A stretch of 64,000 nt of DNA, from positions 132,879 to 196,878 of the forward strand of contig CAJUMX010000004.1 of the NCBI GenBank assembly GCA_910587705.1, read 5' to 3'. This DNA is from an uncultured Oscillibacter sp. GTDB lineage: Bacteria; Bacillota; Clostridia; Oscillospirales; Oscillospiraceae. The notes under the pieces are model-generated. The model did not search any database and had not been told where the DNA came from. It saw only the letters and a list, made by a program, of their open reading frames with translations. Of the stretch, positions 8,500-17,208 are shown piece after piece. Made by a program: the position numbers and the translations under genes. How positions within the stretch are numbered: the stretch's first letter is position 1; every line of letters starts with the position of its first letter.

Positions 8500-9363
8500 T
8501 CAGCCCCGAAGCATCACCAGCGTCCCCCCGGTGACCAGCGCCAGCCCTAGCGCCGCCTTCCGGCTCAACCTCTCGTGAAAGACGAGACCGGAGAAAGCCA
8601 CTGTCACCAGGATACTCAACTTGTCGATGGGCACCACCACACTGGCGGGCCCATCCTGCAAGGCCCGGTAGTAGCACAGCCAGGAGGCCCCCGTGGCCAG
8701 TCCCGACAGGCAAATCAAGCCCAGCTCCTCCCTGGGAACCGTCCGAAGGGCAGCCCCCTTCCCGGTGATAAAAACCATCGCCCAGGCCATAATTAGCACC
8801 ACGCCGGTGCGGATGGCCGTGCCCAGGTTGGAGTCCACGCCGCGGATACCCAGCTTGCCCAAGATGGCGGTCAGGCTGGCAAACACAGCGGAGCCCAGGG
8901 CATAGGGCAGCCAGGGGCCGGAGCTCTTCCCGGTCTCCTCTCCCGCCTTTTTCTCAATCATCAGACAGGTCCCCGCCCCAACGCCAACCATGCCCAGGGC
9001 TTTGTATACGCTGACGGGCTCTCGCAGGAGGACAAAGGCCAGGAGAATGGTCAGTACCGTGCTGCTCTTGTCCACTGGCGTAACCTTATTCACGTCTCCC
9101 AGCTGCAACGCCCGGAAGTAGCACAGCCAGGAGGCCCCGGTAGCCAGGCCGGAGAGAACCAAAAACAGCAGCGTCTTTCCCCCGACGGTCTCTATGTCGG
9201 ACTGGGCCCCGGTGAGGAATACCATTGCCCAGGAAAAGACCAGCACAATGACCGTGCGGATGGCCGTGGCTACGGTAGAGTCCGTTCGGCGGACGCCGCA
9301 CTTTGCCAAAATGGCGGTAAGCCCCGCAAAAAACGCGGAAGCAAACGCAAACAGGAGCCACAT
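8500..9363 (-). CDS. EamA/DMT-family membrane transporter
   Basis: The 287-residue protein consists of two homologous halves of about five membrane segments each, the EamA duplication. Repeated signatures are LTAILAKCGVR/LTAILGKLGIR, ATAIRTVIVL/GTAIRTGVVL and LSGLATGASWLCYFRAL/LSGLATGASWLCYYRAL. Family members export or import small metabolites or drugs at the cytoplasmic membrane; the substrate cannot be told. The gene stands alone with its own promoter and terminates into the IS200 remnant. The near-identity of the two half motifs is notable. Confidence 0.9.
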   Translation of the reverse strand: MWLLFAFASAFFAGLTAILAKCGVRRTDSTVATAIRTVIVLVFSWAMVFLTGAQSDIETVGGKTLLFLVLSGLATGASWLCYFRALQLGDVNKVTPVDKSSTVLTILLAFVLLREPVSVYKALGMVGVGAGTCLMIEKKAGEETGKSSGPWLPYALGSAVFASLTAILGKLGIRGVDSNLGTAIRTGVVLIMAWAMVFITGKGAALRTVPREELGLICLSGLATGASWLCYYRALQDGPASVVVPIDKLSILVTVAFSGLVFHERLSRKAALGLALVTGGTLVMLRG

Positions 9364-9434
9364 GAAATCATCTTCTTTTCAGAGAATTCGGAAATTGCCC
9401 TGCCGCTTTTGCGGCCGGTCCTTCTTCCGAGGCC

Positions 9435-9463
9435 ATTATAGCATAGGCCTGGAAATTTTTACA
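9435..9463 (-). promoter_or_regulatory. Promoter of the DMT transporter gene
   Basis: On the minus strand, TGTAAA (9463-9458) and a perfect TATAAT (9440-9435) are separated by 17 bases, about 70 bases before the transporter ATG. Confidence 0.6.
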
Positions 9464-9500
9464 GCGCGTACAAAAATTTTTCCCGTTTGCGTTTTACTTC

Positions 9501-9528
9501 TTGACTTTGACAAATAAATTAGTAAAAT
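9501..9528 (+). promoter_or_regulatory. Likely promoter of tRNA-Pro
   Basis: TTGACT (9501-9506), a 16-base spacer and TAAAAT (9523-9528) lie about 75 bases before the tRNA. An overlapping TTGACA at 9507 offers an alternative -35. Confidence 0.55.
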
Positions 9529-9601
9529 GGTAATGGTATAAGGACGGTTGCGGCTCTTCAATGCCGGTCCGTTTGCTTTAGCGGTGGAAAGCCGCCGATA
9601 T

Positions 9602-9677
9602 CCGGGATTAGCGCAGTTGGTAGCGCGGGTGGTTTGGGACCATCAGGTCGGGAGTTCGAGTCTCCCATCTCGGACCA
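9602..9677 (+). tRNA. tRNA-Pro (anticodon TGG)
   Basis: The cloverleaf folds fully: acceptor CCGGGAT/ATCTCGG with one G-T pair, D stem GCGC/GCGC, anticodon stem GGTGG/CCATC with loop TTTGGGA, T stem GGGAG/CTCCC with TTCGAGT loop, discriminator A and an encoded CCA end. The anticodon TGG is at 9635-9637 and reads proline codons. A recombinase-domain ORF begins 180 bases downstream, so the 3' end may have served as an integration site. Confidence 0.95.
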
Positions 9678-9689
9678 TTGTAGACAAAG

Positions 9690-9727
9690 CCTGCGTTTAA
9701 CGATAGTTATACGCAGGTTTTGTTTTT
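9690..9727 (+). terminator. tRNA-Pro terminator
   Basis: CCTGCG (9690-9695) pairs with CGCAGG (9712-9717), with extra A-T pairs at the base, and is followed by a run of mostly T (9718-9727), 13 bases after the tRNA. Confidence 0.75.
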
Positions 9728-9860
9728 CTTGTTGGAATTGTATTAAAATTGATGCTGGAATTGGCTATAATTACATATCGCACATGTTGGCAAGCAGATT
9801 TAAGGAAATTAGCTCTCCCTTAAATCTGCTTTTATTTATGTTTTAGAAAGTGAGGCAGCT

Positions 9861-10238
9861 ATGAAACTTCCATATGGCTATGTTTTAAATGGGGAAGAAA
9901 TCGCGATTCATGAGGAAAGGGCAGATGTTGTTCGCAGTATATTCGAGTATTATCTCGCAGGAGCCAGCTTGGGGAAAATCGTTGATATACTCTTTGTAAG
10001 GGGAGTTTCTTCCCCGACAGGGAATCCCAAATGGACCAGAGCGGCTGTTGATAAGCTCTTGGCCAATAAGAAATACATCCCAATCGTTGGTATAAGCGAG
10101 TATATGGATGTTCAATTTGAAAAGGATCGCCGATGTAATGTGGATTATGACAAAGCCGGACATCCGAGGAAATCAACCAGATATCGGTCCCCGTCCATAG
10201 AAAGAAGGATTCCTAACCTTAAGACAACACGCGAGTGA
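9861..10238 (+). CDS. Small recombinase-domain protein (serine-recombinase middle domain), probably a remnant
   Basis: The 125-residue product matches the 'Recombinase' DNA-binding domain that follows the catalytic domain in large serine recombinases (PYGYVLNGEEIAIHEERADVVRSIF, GASLGKIVDILFVRGVSSP, WTRAAVDKLLANKKYIP). The catalytic resolvase domain with its nucleophilic serine is absent, so it cannot recombine alone. It is AT-richer than most neighbours and lies just after tRNA-Pro. It starts at ATG 9861 behind GTGAGG. It is either a truncated integrase left at an island border or a small accessory DNA-binding protein. Confidence 0.7.
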   Translation: MKLPYGYVLNGEEIAIHEERADVVRSIFEYYLAGASLGKIVDILFVRGVSSPTGNPKWTRAAVDKLLANKKYIPIVGISEYMDVQFEKDRRCNVDYDKAGHPRKSTRYRSPSIERRIPNLKTTRE

Positions 10239-10285
10239 ACTTCTTTTGCCAAGCACGGACGCGTCCTCCCGTCCAATCCGCCCGC

Positions 10286-11800
10286 TCATAGCTCCTCCAG
10301 GGCGGCAATCTCCGTCAAAAGCTCCTGTTTTCTCTGATAGAACAACAGGTTCTGGTTGTGCTTGAAATAGGCATCACAGCCAAACTTCGAGATAAACTTC
10401 GCACAGTAATAACGCACAGTCAGCTCCGTCACCAGAATCAGCATCTCCTGCCCATCCTCAAACACCTCCTCCACAAATTGAAACAGGTTCTCCAGCCGTA
10501 TCTTGATTTTAGCAATCTCATCCTTGTGAGCCACCGTAGATGCGTCGTAAGCCGCCTTAATCCTCTGGAAGGCTTCTTGGTTCTCCGAAACGCCGCTGCG
10601 GTTCAGTGCATCCAGGATATCCTCCAGAAAACGAATCACGTAGTTGTAGGAATAACTGGTTTCATAGTCAATGGAGTTTGCCTTCTGTCCCAGGCGCAGG
10701 GCCGTTTGCTCCGCGTCCAGATGCCTGTGCAGGACGGTCACATAGGAGGTCCCAGCCTGGTTCAGCTGGGTTTTTACCTGCTTGAGGACCCGCAAATTTT
10801 CCAGAATCGCATTGTCTGTCTCCGCCGCACGGCGCATCTCCGCGTTCATGGCGTCGATCAGCAGCCCCAACAGGCTGAGCCGCTCGTCAAACCGCGCCGC
10901 CCGCGCCCGGTTCCGAATGGAGCCGGAGGCCGCGCCGTTCAGGATGTCCTCGATCTGATAGTCGGATTTATATTTATTGTAGAGGTCGTAATAAACCGCG
11001 AACTCCCGTGCTACGGCGGGATTTTGCAGATACTGGGCCGTGAGCTTCTGGTCCACGGTCAGGCCGTGCCGCTCGTAGAGCTTGATCATCTCCGAGAGGT
11101 CCTCCCAGCCCCGGGCGGTGACAAAGCTCTTGCGGTCCACCGTGGTTTCCACGATGTAAAAATAGTTCTTTTTAATTTCAAGAAACGTCAGAATCGACCC
11201 ATGGATGCCCTTTTTATAGGCGTATTCCTTCCAAACCTCATAGTCCGGCTCCACGTCCACCCGCTTCAGGCGGTCCCAGGTGACGATGTCGAATTCCCGG
11301 ACGGATTTGTTATATTCCGGCGGATTTCCCGCCGTGACGACGATCCATCCCTCGGGAACCCGGTGGGTGCCAAAGACCTTGTACTGCAAAAATTGCAGCA
11401 TGGAGGGGGCCAGGGTTTCCGAGACACAGTTGATCTCGTCCAAAAACAAAATACCCTCCCGGCAGCCCGTCTCCTTGCGCAGCTTATAGACGGAGGCGAT
11501 GATCTCGCTCATGGTGTACTCGGAGACGCTGAACTCCTCCCCGTCAAACTCTTCTTTCCGGATAAAGGGCAGGCCCAGGGCGCTCTGGCGAGTGTGGTGG
11601 GTCATGGAATAGGAGACCAGGCCCACGTTCAGCTCCTGAGCGATCTGCTCCATGATGGCGGTCTTGCCGATGCCGGGTGCGCCGATCATGAAAACAGGGC
11701 GCTGGCGTTCGATGGGGATGACGTAGTTTCCAAACTCGTCCTTAGAGAAATAGGCCGTGACGGCGTTTTTGATTTGTTCCTTCGCTTCTTTGATGTTCAT
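10286..11800 (-). CDS. MoxR-type AAA+ ATPase (copy 1)
   Basis: The 504-residue protein has a Walker A GAPGIGKT (about residues 39-46), Walker B ILFLDEINC and a sensor region (VVTAGNPPEYNKS), typical of the MoxR/RavA group. The C-terminal 200 residues are helical and charged. It is the last gene of a minus-strand run with two LRR proteins and a VWA protein; MoxR ATPases commonly act as chaperones for VWA partners. A close relative is encoded at 36158-37687 in a second such set. GGAGGG precedes ATG 11800 at good spacing. Substrate unknown. Confidence 0.9.
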   Translation of the reverse strand: MNIKEAKEQIKNAVTAYFSKDEFGNYVIPIERQRPVFMIGAPGIGKTAIMEQIAQELNVGLVSYSMTHHTRQSALGLPFIRKEEFDGEEFSVSEYTMSEIIASVYKLRKETGCREGILFLDEINCVSETLAPSMLQFLQYKVFGTHRVPEGWIVVTAGNPPEYNKSVREFDIVTWDRLKRVDVEPDYEVWKEYAYKKGIHGSILTFLEIKKNYFYIVETTVDRKSFVTARGWEDLSEMIKLYERHGLTVDQKLTAQYLQNPAVAREFAVYYDLYNKYKSDYQIEDILNGAASGSIRNRARAARFDERLSLLGLLIDAMNAEMRRAAETDNAILENLRVLKQVKTQLNQAGTSYVTVLHRHLDAEQTALRLGQKANSIDYETSYSYNYVIRFLEDILDALNRSGVSENQEAFQRIKAAYDASTVAHKDEIAKIKIRLENLFQFVEEVFEDGQEMLILVTELTVRYYCAKFISKFGCDAYFKHNQNLLFYQRKQELLTEIAALEEL

Positions 11801-11815
11801 GGGAAACCCTCCGGT

Positions 11816-13501
11816 TTACAGCTTGTAGCTCTTGCCGGAGTCCGCCGCATTGAGGAATTGGTGGGCGTACTCCAGCACTACCGCTTTGGCGGCGTTGTTC
11901 TTCTGTTTGTCGCACTCCTCCAGCAGCAGGTCCACGTCCTTCCGGGAGATCATCTTCTCGGCAAACATGAGCTGTAAAAGCTCCTCGTGCCGGACAGCAT
12001 CGGGGTAGAGCTTTTTCTTATGGCCCTTGATGTACTCGAGATACTCCGCCTTGATTTCCTCGTCCAATTCCATGCCGTCCAGGCACGCCTTGGCAAAACC
12101 CGCACACGCCTCAGGCTTGTTCGCCGGTGCAAACTCATCAATGGGGATATGGGGCGCGATGATTGCCGGGCGGCTGCCCTCAAATACGGACTTGTCGATC
12201 TCCTCGACGCTCTTTGGAATGGTCACGCTCTGAAGGTTTGCACAGTCCCGGAACGTGCCGCGGCCGATTTCCGTGATACCCTCCGGAATGACCACGTTCG
12301 TTTCTCTCCCCTGGTATTTGATCAGAAAATGGTCCACGACTGCAAACTCCCCCAATTTTTTGAGCCATAGGGTGTTCTCGAAAAGCGCAAGGGCGATCCT
12401 TGCGACGCATCTGGGGATGGCGACATTGGTAATATTGGGGGAATTATAGAATATGTCATGCTCAATTCCTGGCGCATCCTCCCGGTCTTGAAACGTCACG
12501 CTGGTCAGGTTCTCACATTCGCAGAAAGCACTCTCTTCAATCGACTGGACGCTCTTTGGGATGGTTACGCTTTGAAGGCTGGATTCCCCGAAGGCATAGA
12601 ATCTGATTTTCCTCACACTCTCCGGGATGGTCACGCTGGCCAGGCCCTCGCAGCCGGTGAATGCCTGGTTGTCAATTTCCTTCACGCCCTCCGGGATCAC
12701 CACATCCCCGCCGGGGCCCTTGTATTCCGTCAGAACGCCCTTGGGGGAAATGTCAAAATCCGGATCGATGTTTATGGGAGTTTTCTTCCGAGGTGCCGCG
12801 GTCTTGCGCGTTTGCGCCGCTTTCTTCACGGGGGCCCCCGAATCCAGGTAACGGGCTTTGTATTCCATAATTTTCTCTTTTGCTTCACCACTGCGGTCAA
12901 CGACTGACGCCATTTGTGACATCCACTCGATATCTGCCGGTTTCACCGCCCCTGTCTCAAAGAGAAAGCGGAGTGTGTCGTCGTCCCCAATGGTTGAATA
13001 AGACACAAGTCTCTTTTTCTGGCTCTTGATATACCGGAGATTTTCCGCTTTCATCTCCTCATCCATCTCCATATTCTCCAGATACGCTTTGACAAAACCA
13101 TGAAACGCTTTCTCTTTGTCCCACTTTTCCAGCTTTGAAATGGGGAAATTAGGCATGGTCAAATCAGGACAGCAGGAAAACGCCGATTTGCCGATTTCCT
13201 TCACTCTCCCTGGAATGGTCAAATTTTTCAGTCTCCCACAGTCGGCAAAGGCATATCTGCCGATCGTTCTTACGCTCTCGGGGGCCACAACCTTTTGCAG
13301 GTTCTCGCAGCTGCGAAAGGCAAAGTTCCCGATTTCCGTCACACCCTCCGGGATGATTACGCTTTTCAGGCTTTTGCAGCCGTAAAAGGCACGCTCTCCA
13401 ATTGCCTTTACGCCTTCCGGGATCACCACATCCCCGCCGGGGCCGTTGTATTTGGTTAGTACGCCCTTTTTCGTAATGACAAATTCCTGCTTAGTTTTCA
13501 T
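11816..13501 (-). CDS. BspA-like leucine-rich repeat (LRR_5) protein, copy A
   Basis: The 561-residue protein has two similar halves. Each begins with ISPKGVLT/ITKKGVLT and GPGGDVVIPEGVK, then LRR_5 repeats (such as EIGRGTFRDCANLQSVTIPKSV), then a helical module (GFAKACLDGMELDEEIKAEYLEYIKGHKK and a ...VLEYAHQFL end). No signal peptide or membrane segment is seen, so it is probably cytoplasmic, unlike surface BspA proteins. The Lys/Arg/Ala-rich linker (residues about 225-245) separates the halves. It sits 15 bases from the MoxR gene and 47 from its paralogue. Function is unknown; a recognition role beside MoxR/VWA is inference. Confidence 0.88.
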   Translation of the reverse strand: MKTKQEFVITKKGVLTKYNGPGGDVVIPEGVKAIGERAFYGCKSLKSVIIPEGVTEIGNFAFRSCENLQKVVAPESVRTIGRYAFADCGRLKNLTIPGRVKEIGKSAFSCCPDLTMPNFPISKLEKWDKEKAFHGFVKAYLENMEMDEEMKAENLRYIKSQKKRLVSYSTIGDDDTLRFLFETGAVKPADIEWMSQMASVVDRSGEAKEKIMEYKARYLDSGAPVKKAAQTRKTAAPRKKTPINIDPDFDISPKGVLTEYKGPGGDVVIPEGVKEIDNQAFTGCEGLASVTIPESVRKIRFYAFGESSLQSVTIPKSVQSIEESAFCECENLTSVTFQDREDAPGIEHDIFYNSPNITNVAIPRCVARIALALFENTLWLKKLGEFAVVDHFLIKYQGRETNVVIPEGITEIGRGTFRDCANLQSVTIPKSVEEIDKSVFEGSRPAIIAPHIPIDEFAPANKPEACAGFAKACLDGMELDEEIKAEYLEYIKGHKKKLYPDAVRHEELLQLMFAEKMISRKDVDLLLEECDKQKNNAAKAVVLEYAHQFLNAADSGKSYKL

Positions 13502-13548
13502 GATAAATGCCTCCTATAAAATATTGTTTATATTGCTTAACCCCCGGT

Positions 13549-15261
13549 TTACAGCTTGTAGGTTTTGTCGGTATCTGCCGCGCCAAGGAATTGGTGGGCG
13601 TACTCCAGCACCGCCGCTTTGGCGGTGGCGTTCTTTTGTTTTTCACACTCCTCCAGAAGCAAGTCCACATCCTTCCGGGAGATCATCTTCTCGGCAAACA
13701 TGAGCTGTAAAAGCTCCTCGTGCCGGACAGCATCGGGGTAGAGCTTTTTCTTATGGCCCTTGATGTACTCGAGATACTCCGCCTTGATTTCCTCGTCCAA
13801 TTCCATGCCGTCCAGGCACGCCTTGGCAAAACCCGCACACGCCTCAGGCTTGTTCGCCGGTGCAAACTCATCAATGGGGATATGGGGCGCGATGATTGCC
13901 GGGCGGCTGCCCTCAAATACGGACTTGTCGATCTCCTCGACGCTCTTTGGAATGGTCACGCTCTGAAGGTTTGCACAGTCCCGGAACGTGCCGCGGCCGA
14001 TTTCCGTGATACCCTCCGGAATGACCACGTTCTCTTTTCTCCCCTGATATTTAATCAGAAACTGATCGACAGTGGCAAACTCCCCCAATTTTTTGAGCCA
14101 TAGAGTGTCCTCGAAAAGCACAAAAGCGATCCTTGCGACGCATCTGGGGATGGTGACATTGGTAATATTGCAGGAATTACTGAATATGTTCAGCTCAATT
14201 CCTGACGCGTCCTCCCGGTCCTGAAACGTCACGCTGGTCAGGTTCTCACAATCGCAGAAAGCACTTGCTCCAATCGACCGGACGCTCTTCGGGATGGTTA
14301 CGCTTTGAATGCTGGATTCCCCGAAGGCATAGTTGCTGATTTTCCTCACACTTTCCGGGATGGTCACGCTGGCCAGGCCCTCGCAGTCACTGAATGCCTC
14401 GTTGCCGATTTCCTTCACGCCCTCCGGGATCACCACATCCCCGCCGGGACCCTTGTATTCCGTCAGAACGCCCTTTGGGGAAATGTCAAAATCCGGATCG
14501 ATGTTTATGGGAATTTTCTTCCGGGGCGCCGCGGTCTTGCGCGGCTGGGTCGCTTTCTTCGCAGGGGCCGCCGAATCCAGGTAACGGGCTTTGTATTTCA
14601 TAATTTTCTCTTTTGTTTCACCACTACGGTCAACGACTGACGCCATTTGTAACATCCCCTCGATATCTGCCGGCTCCACCACCCCTGTCTCAAAGAGAAA
14701 GCGGAGCATGCCGTCGTCCCCAATGGTTGAATAAGACACAAGTTTCTTTTTCTGGCTCTTGATATACCGGAGATTTTCCGCTTTCATCTCCTCATCCATC
14801 TCCATATTCTCCAGATACGCTTTGACAAAGCCATTAAACACATTCTGGTCTTTAAGCACATTCTGTCTGTATATCTTATTAATTTCTGAAATAGGGAAAT
14901 TGGGTACAGTCAAAACAGTGTCCCAGAGGCAGCCTTTAAACGCAAATTTGCCGATTTCCTCCACTCTCCCCGGAATGGTTAAATATTCCAGGCTCTCACA
15001 GTCTCCAAAGGCATACCTGCCGATTATTTTTACGCTCTTGGGGACCGTAACCTCCCGCATCTCCGTGCAGCCGCGAAAGGCAAAGCCGCCGATTTTTGTC
15101 ACACCCTCCGGGATGGTGACGCTTTCCAGGCTTTTGCAGCCGTAAAAAGCACGCTCTCCGATTGCCTTTACGCCTTCCGGGATCACCACATCCCCGCCGG
15201 GGCCGTTGTATTTGGTTAGTACGCCCTTTTTCGTAATGACAAATTCCTGCTTAGTTTTCAT
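13549..15261 (-). CDS. BspA-like leucine-rich repeat (LRR_5) protein, copy B
   Basis: A 570-residue tandem paralogue of the preceding protein with the same double architecture. The segment 13676-14031 appears identical to 11943-12298 over about 355 bases, whereas the N-terminal LRR and the middle part differ at many positions. The upstream bases, including the ribosome-binding site GGAGG and the ATTTATC before ATG, are also identical. The pattern indicates a recent tandem duplication or gene conversion. A 26-base gap separates it from the VWA gene upstream, so all four genes are probably one operon. Confidence 0.88.
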   Translation of the reverse strand: MKTKQEFVITKKGVLTKYNGPGGDVVIPEGVKAIGERAFYGCKSLESVTIPEGVTKIGGFAFRGCTEMREVTVPKSVKIIGRYAFGDCESLEYLTIPGRVEEIGKFAFKGCLWDTVLTVPNFPISEINKIYRQNVLKDQNVFNGFVKAYLENMEMDEEMKAENLRYIKSQKKKLVSYSTIGDDGMLRFLFETGVVEPADIEGMLQMASVVDRSGETKEKIMKYKARYLDSAAPAKKATQPRKTAAPRKKIPINIDPDFDISPKGVLTEYKGPGGDVVIPEGVKEIGNEAFSDCEGLASVTIPESVRKISNYAFGESSIQSVTIPKSVRSIGASAFCDCENLTSVTFQDREDASGIELNIFSNSCNITNVTIPRCVARIAFVLFEDTLWLKKLGEFATVDQFLIKYQGRKENVVIPEGITEIGRGTFRDCANLQSVTIPKSVEEIDKSVFEGSRPAIIAPHIPIDEFAPANKPEACAGFAKACLDGMELDEEIKAEYLEYIKGHKKKLYPDAVRHEELLQLMFAEKMISRKDVDLLLEECEKQKNATAKAAVLEYAHQFLGAADTDKTYKL

Positions 15262-15287
15262 GATAAATGCCTCCTATAAAATATTGT

Positions 15288-16700
15288 TTAAATCTCATCC
15301 TGCTGCAGCACCAGCTTGATGGCCCATACGGGCACCTCCGGCTGGCCGTATTCGTCGTCGATAAAGACAAAGGCCGCGTCGTACTCCGGCTTCTTCTCCG
15401 GGAAGTCTCCGTATCCGTCGGTGAAATAAATCAGGCCCTTAAGATTGTCAAACTCCCCCTTTTTCCGCAGCTCGTCCACATACCGGAACACCGGGCGAAA
15501 GTCCGTCCCCCCGAAGCCTTTGAGGTGCATGGTTTTGAGGTATTCCTGAAACTCCTCCCAGGAGGTGATCTTGTGGTCCTCCTGGATGATCGTGTCACAC
15601 TGGATGATATGGACGTTGATTTTGCTGAAAAAGCTCTCCTGCTGGGCCAGGATGTTATAGGTTTTCGTCAGGAAGGTCTGCACCAGCTCCCCCCGGACGG
15701 AGCCGGAGGTGTCGATGGCGATGACAAAATCCTTGATTTTTTTGACCTCCTTGTACTCCAGAGGCTCAATGAGGGGGATATTTTCATAGAGCTGAAGGCC
15801 ATAGGTATAGAAGATATAGTCAAACTCATCGTCATTGATCTGCATGTCCTCCCCCAGGACGGAGAATTTCCGCAGAAAGTCCGAGTAGTCGTATTTTTCC
15901 CGGTTGACCTCCTGGACGTTTTGGAGGAGGTTCGCGGCCCGGTCTCCCCAGGAGAGCTGGGAGGCAGTTTCCAAATCCACCTGGATTCGCTGGCTGATGG
16001 CCTGCCACTCGCCCTGGAGACCGCTGTCCGCCGCTCCACCTGCCGCTCCACCCATCGCAATTTCAGTGGTCATGGAGCCGGACGAAGCACCTTCACCGTC
16101 CTCTGAATCGCCGTCCTCTGCATCGCCACCCGGCTCGGCAGCCGCAAGAAAAGCGTTTGCTAGCAGCGCAGGCGGCTCGTACCAGAGGCCGTGCTCGTCC
16201 CGGCAAAACAGATCATGAAGGCGCTGGTACTCCCCCGGGGACGGGGGCGCGTCCGTGAAGCGCTTGTACAGCCGCTCCGCCGTCAGCTTGCCGCCCTGTT
16301 CCAGCGCCGCCAGCTCCTCCGCCATGGCGGAGCCGGTCCGCGTCTCCAGCTGCTTCATGTTCAGTTCATTCAGGATGCCCTCCACCGCAATGTCGCAGGC
16401 CAGGTCCCACAAGTCGCAGTTGATGGAGGGGTTTACAAAGGGATGGCTGAACACGCAGTGGAAAACGGAGTGGAGGAAGCTGTGGTTCAGCTCGCCGCCG
16501 CCCTGCTTGTAAAGCGCAAAGATATAATTCGGATTGAAGCGGAGGCATTTCCCGTCTATGCCGAGGGTCTCCAGGTCCCCAGCTTGAAGCTCCGGCTTGC
16601 ACAGGGCCAGATCCAAAAACCGGAAGGCCACCAGCAGCTCGTTCCGGGCGTATTTCAAAATCTGGACCGCCAGCTCCTCCGCCCGCTGTTGTCTTTCCAT
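15288..16700 (-). CDS. VWA-like domain protein with N-terminal metallopeptidase-like region (DUF2201 type, copy 1)
   Basis: The 470-residue protein ends with a von Willebrand A domain: MIDAS motif DTSGS (about residue 325), later threonine (GGTDFRPVF) and aspartate (YFTDGYGDFPEKK). The N-terminal half resembles the putative metallopeptidase domain of this family, with HSFLHSVFHCVFSHP in the position of a zinc-binding helix, though not a classical HExxH. An acidic/Gly/Ser linker (residues 190-225) joins the halves. It is followed by LRR genes and a MoxR ATPase. A relative lies at 33980-35329 next to the second MoxR gene. Confidence 0.85.
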   Translation of the reverse strand: MERQQRAEELAVQILKYARNELLVAFRFLDLALCKPELQAGDLETLGIDGKCLRFNPNYIFALYKQGGGELNHSFLHSVFHCVFSHPFVNPSINCDLWDLACDIAVEGILNELNMKQLETRTGSAMAEELAALEQGGKLTAERLYKRFTDAPPSPGEYQRLHDLFCRDEHGLWYEPPALLANAFLAAAEPGGDAEDGDSEDGEGASSGSMTTEIAMGGAAGGAADSGLQGEWQAISQRIQVDLETASQLSWGDRAANLLQNVQEVNREKYDYSDFLRKFSVLGEDMQINDDEFDYIFYTYGLQLYENIPLIEPLEYKEVKKIKDFVIAIDTSGSVRGELVQTFLTKTYNILAQQESFFSKINVHIIQCDTIIQEDHKITSWEEFQEYLKTMHLKGFGGTDFRPVFRYVDELRKKGEFDNLKGLIYFTDGYGDFPEKKPEYDAAFVFIDDEYGQPEVPVWAIKLVLQQDEI

Positions 16701-16715
16701 GGCATACTTCCTCTC

Positions 16716-17110
16716 TTACAGTTCATAGTCCGTTTCCGTGATGCCGATTTCCGCGTTTTTATAGTCCATCAGGTAGCTCAAAATCTCCGGCTTCCGGGCG
16801 GAGGCCGGACCTCCTTCACGGCGCTGCGGTAAAACGCCAAGCGCCCGATCTCCGTAACCCCCTCCGTCACCGTCACCGTCTCGCTCTTTCCAAAGGCGAA
16901 CAGCAGCAGCAAGGCCCCGTCCTCCTTCCGCTGAAGAAGAACGTCCCTCTGCGCCAGGAAACAGGGGTTTTCCTTGGCAACCCGGACGTTCCGCAGAGAG
17001 GAGCCGGAGAAAGCCTTTGGCCCGATCTCCGTCAGCGTGGAGGGAAACACCACCTCCGTAATGCGGTTGGCGAGGCTCTTGTGCTCCCGATCAATCCCCC
17101 TGGGAATCAC
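16716..17110 (-). pseudogene. Broken LRR_5-type gene
   Basis: From GTG 17110 the frame gives LRR_5 sequence (ITEVVFPSTLTEIGPKAFSGSSLRNV, VTEIGRLAFYRSAVKEV) and ends prematurely at 16778. A shift near 16795-16800 opens another frame reading RKPEILSYLMDYKN...ETDYEL to a stop at 16716-16718, which resembles the C-terminal 'leftover helical module' of the LRR proteins here. The middle of the gene seems deleted, and the upstream end also lacks a clear start. It lies 15 bases before the VWA gene. Sequencing error is an alternative for the shift but would not explain the missing part. Confidence 0.65.
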
Positions 17111-17208
17111 ATGGTCCGGGGCTCCTTTTCCGTCTGCTCTCCGGGCCCTTCCACCGGACCCTTTCGCGCTTCCCCGTCATCCGTGGCTTCTCAAGCCACC
17201 GGAGCCTC

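Noticed and set aside
9634..9846. Plus-strand ORF of 70 codons overlapping tRNA-Pro
   Set aside because: It starts inside the tRNA and runs through its terminator; no ribosome-binding site.
10358..11977. 539-codon plus-strand ORF over the MoxR gene
   Set aside because: Shadow of the MoxR frame; Walker motifs are on the minus strand.
11816..15261. Repeated short segments first considered as a CRISPR array
   Set aside because: The repeats are in frame, encode LRR_5 units and vary in length; there are no spacers of constant size.
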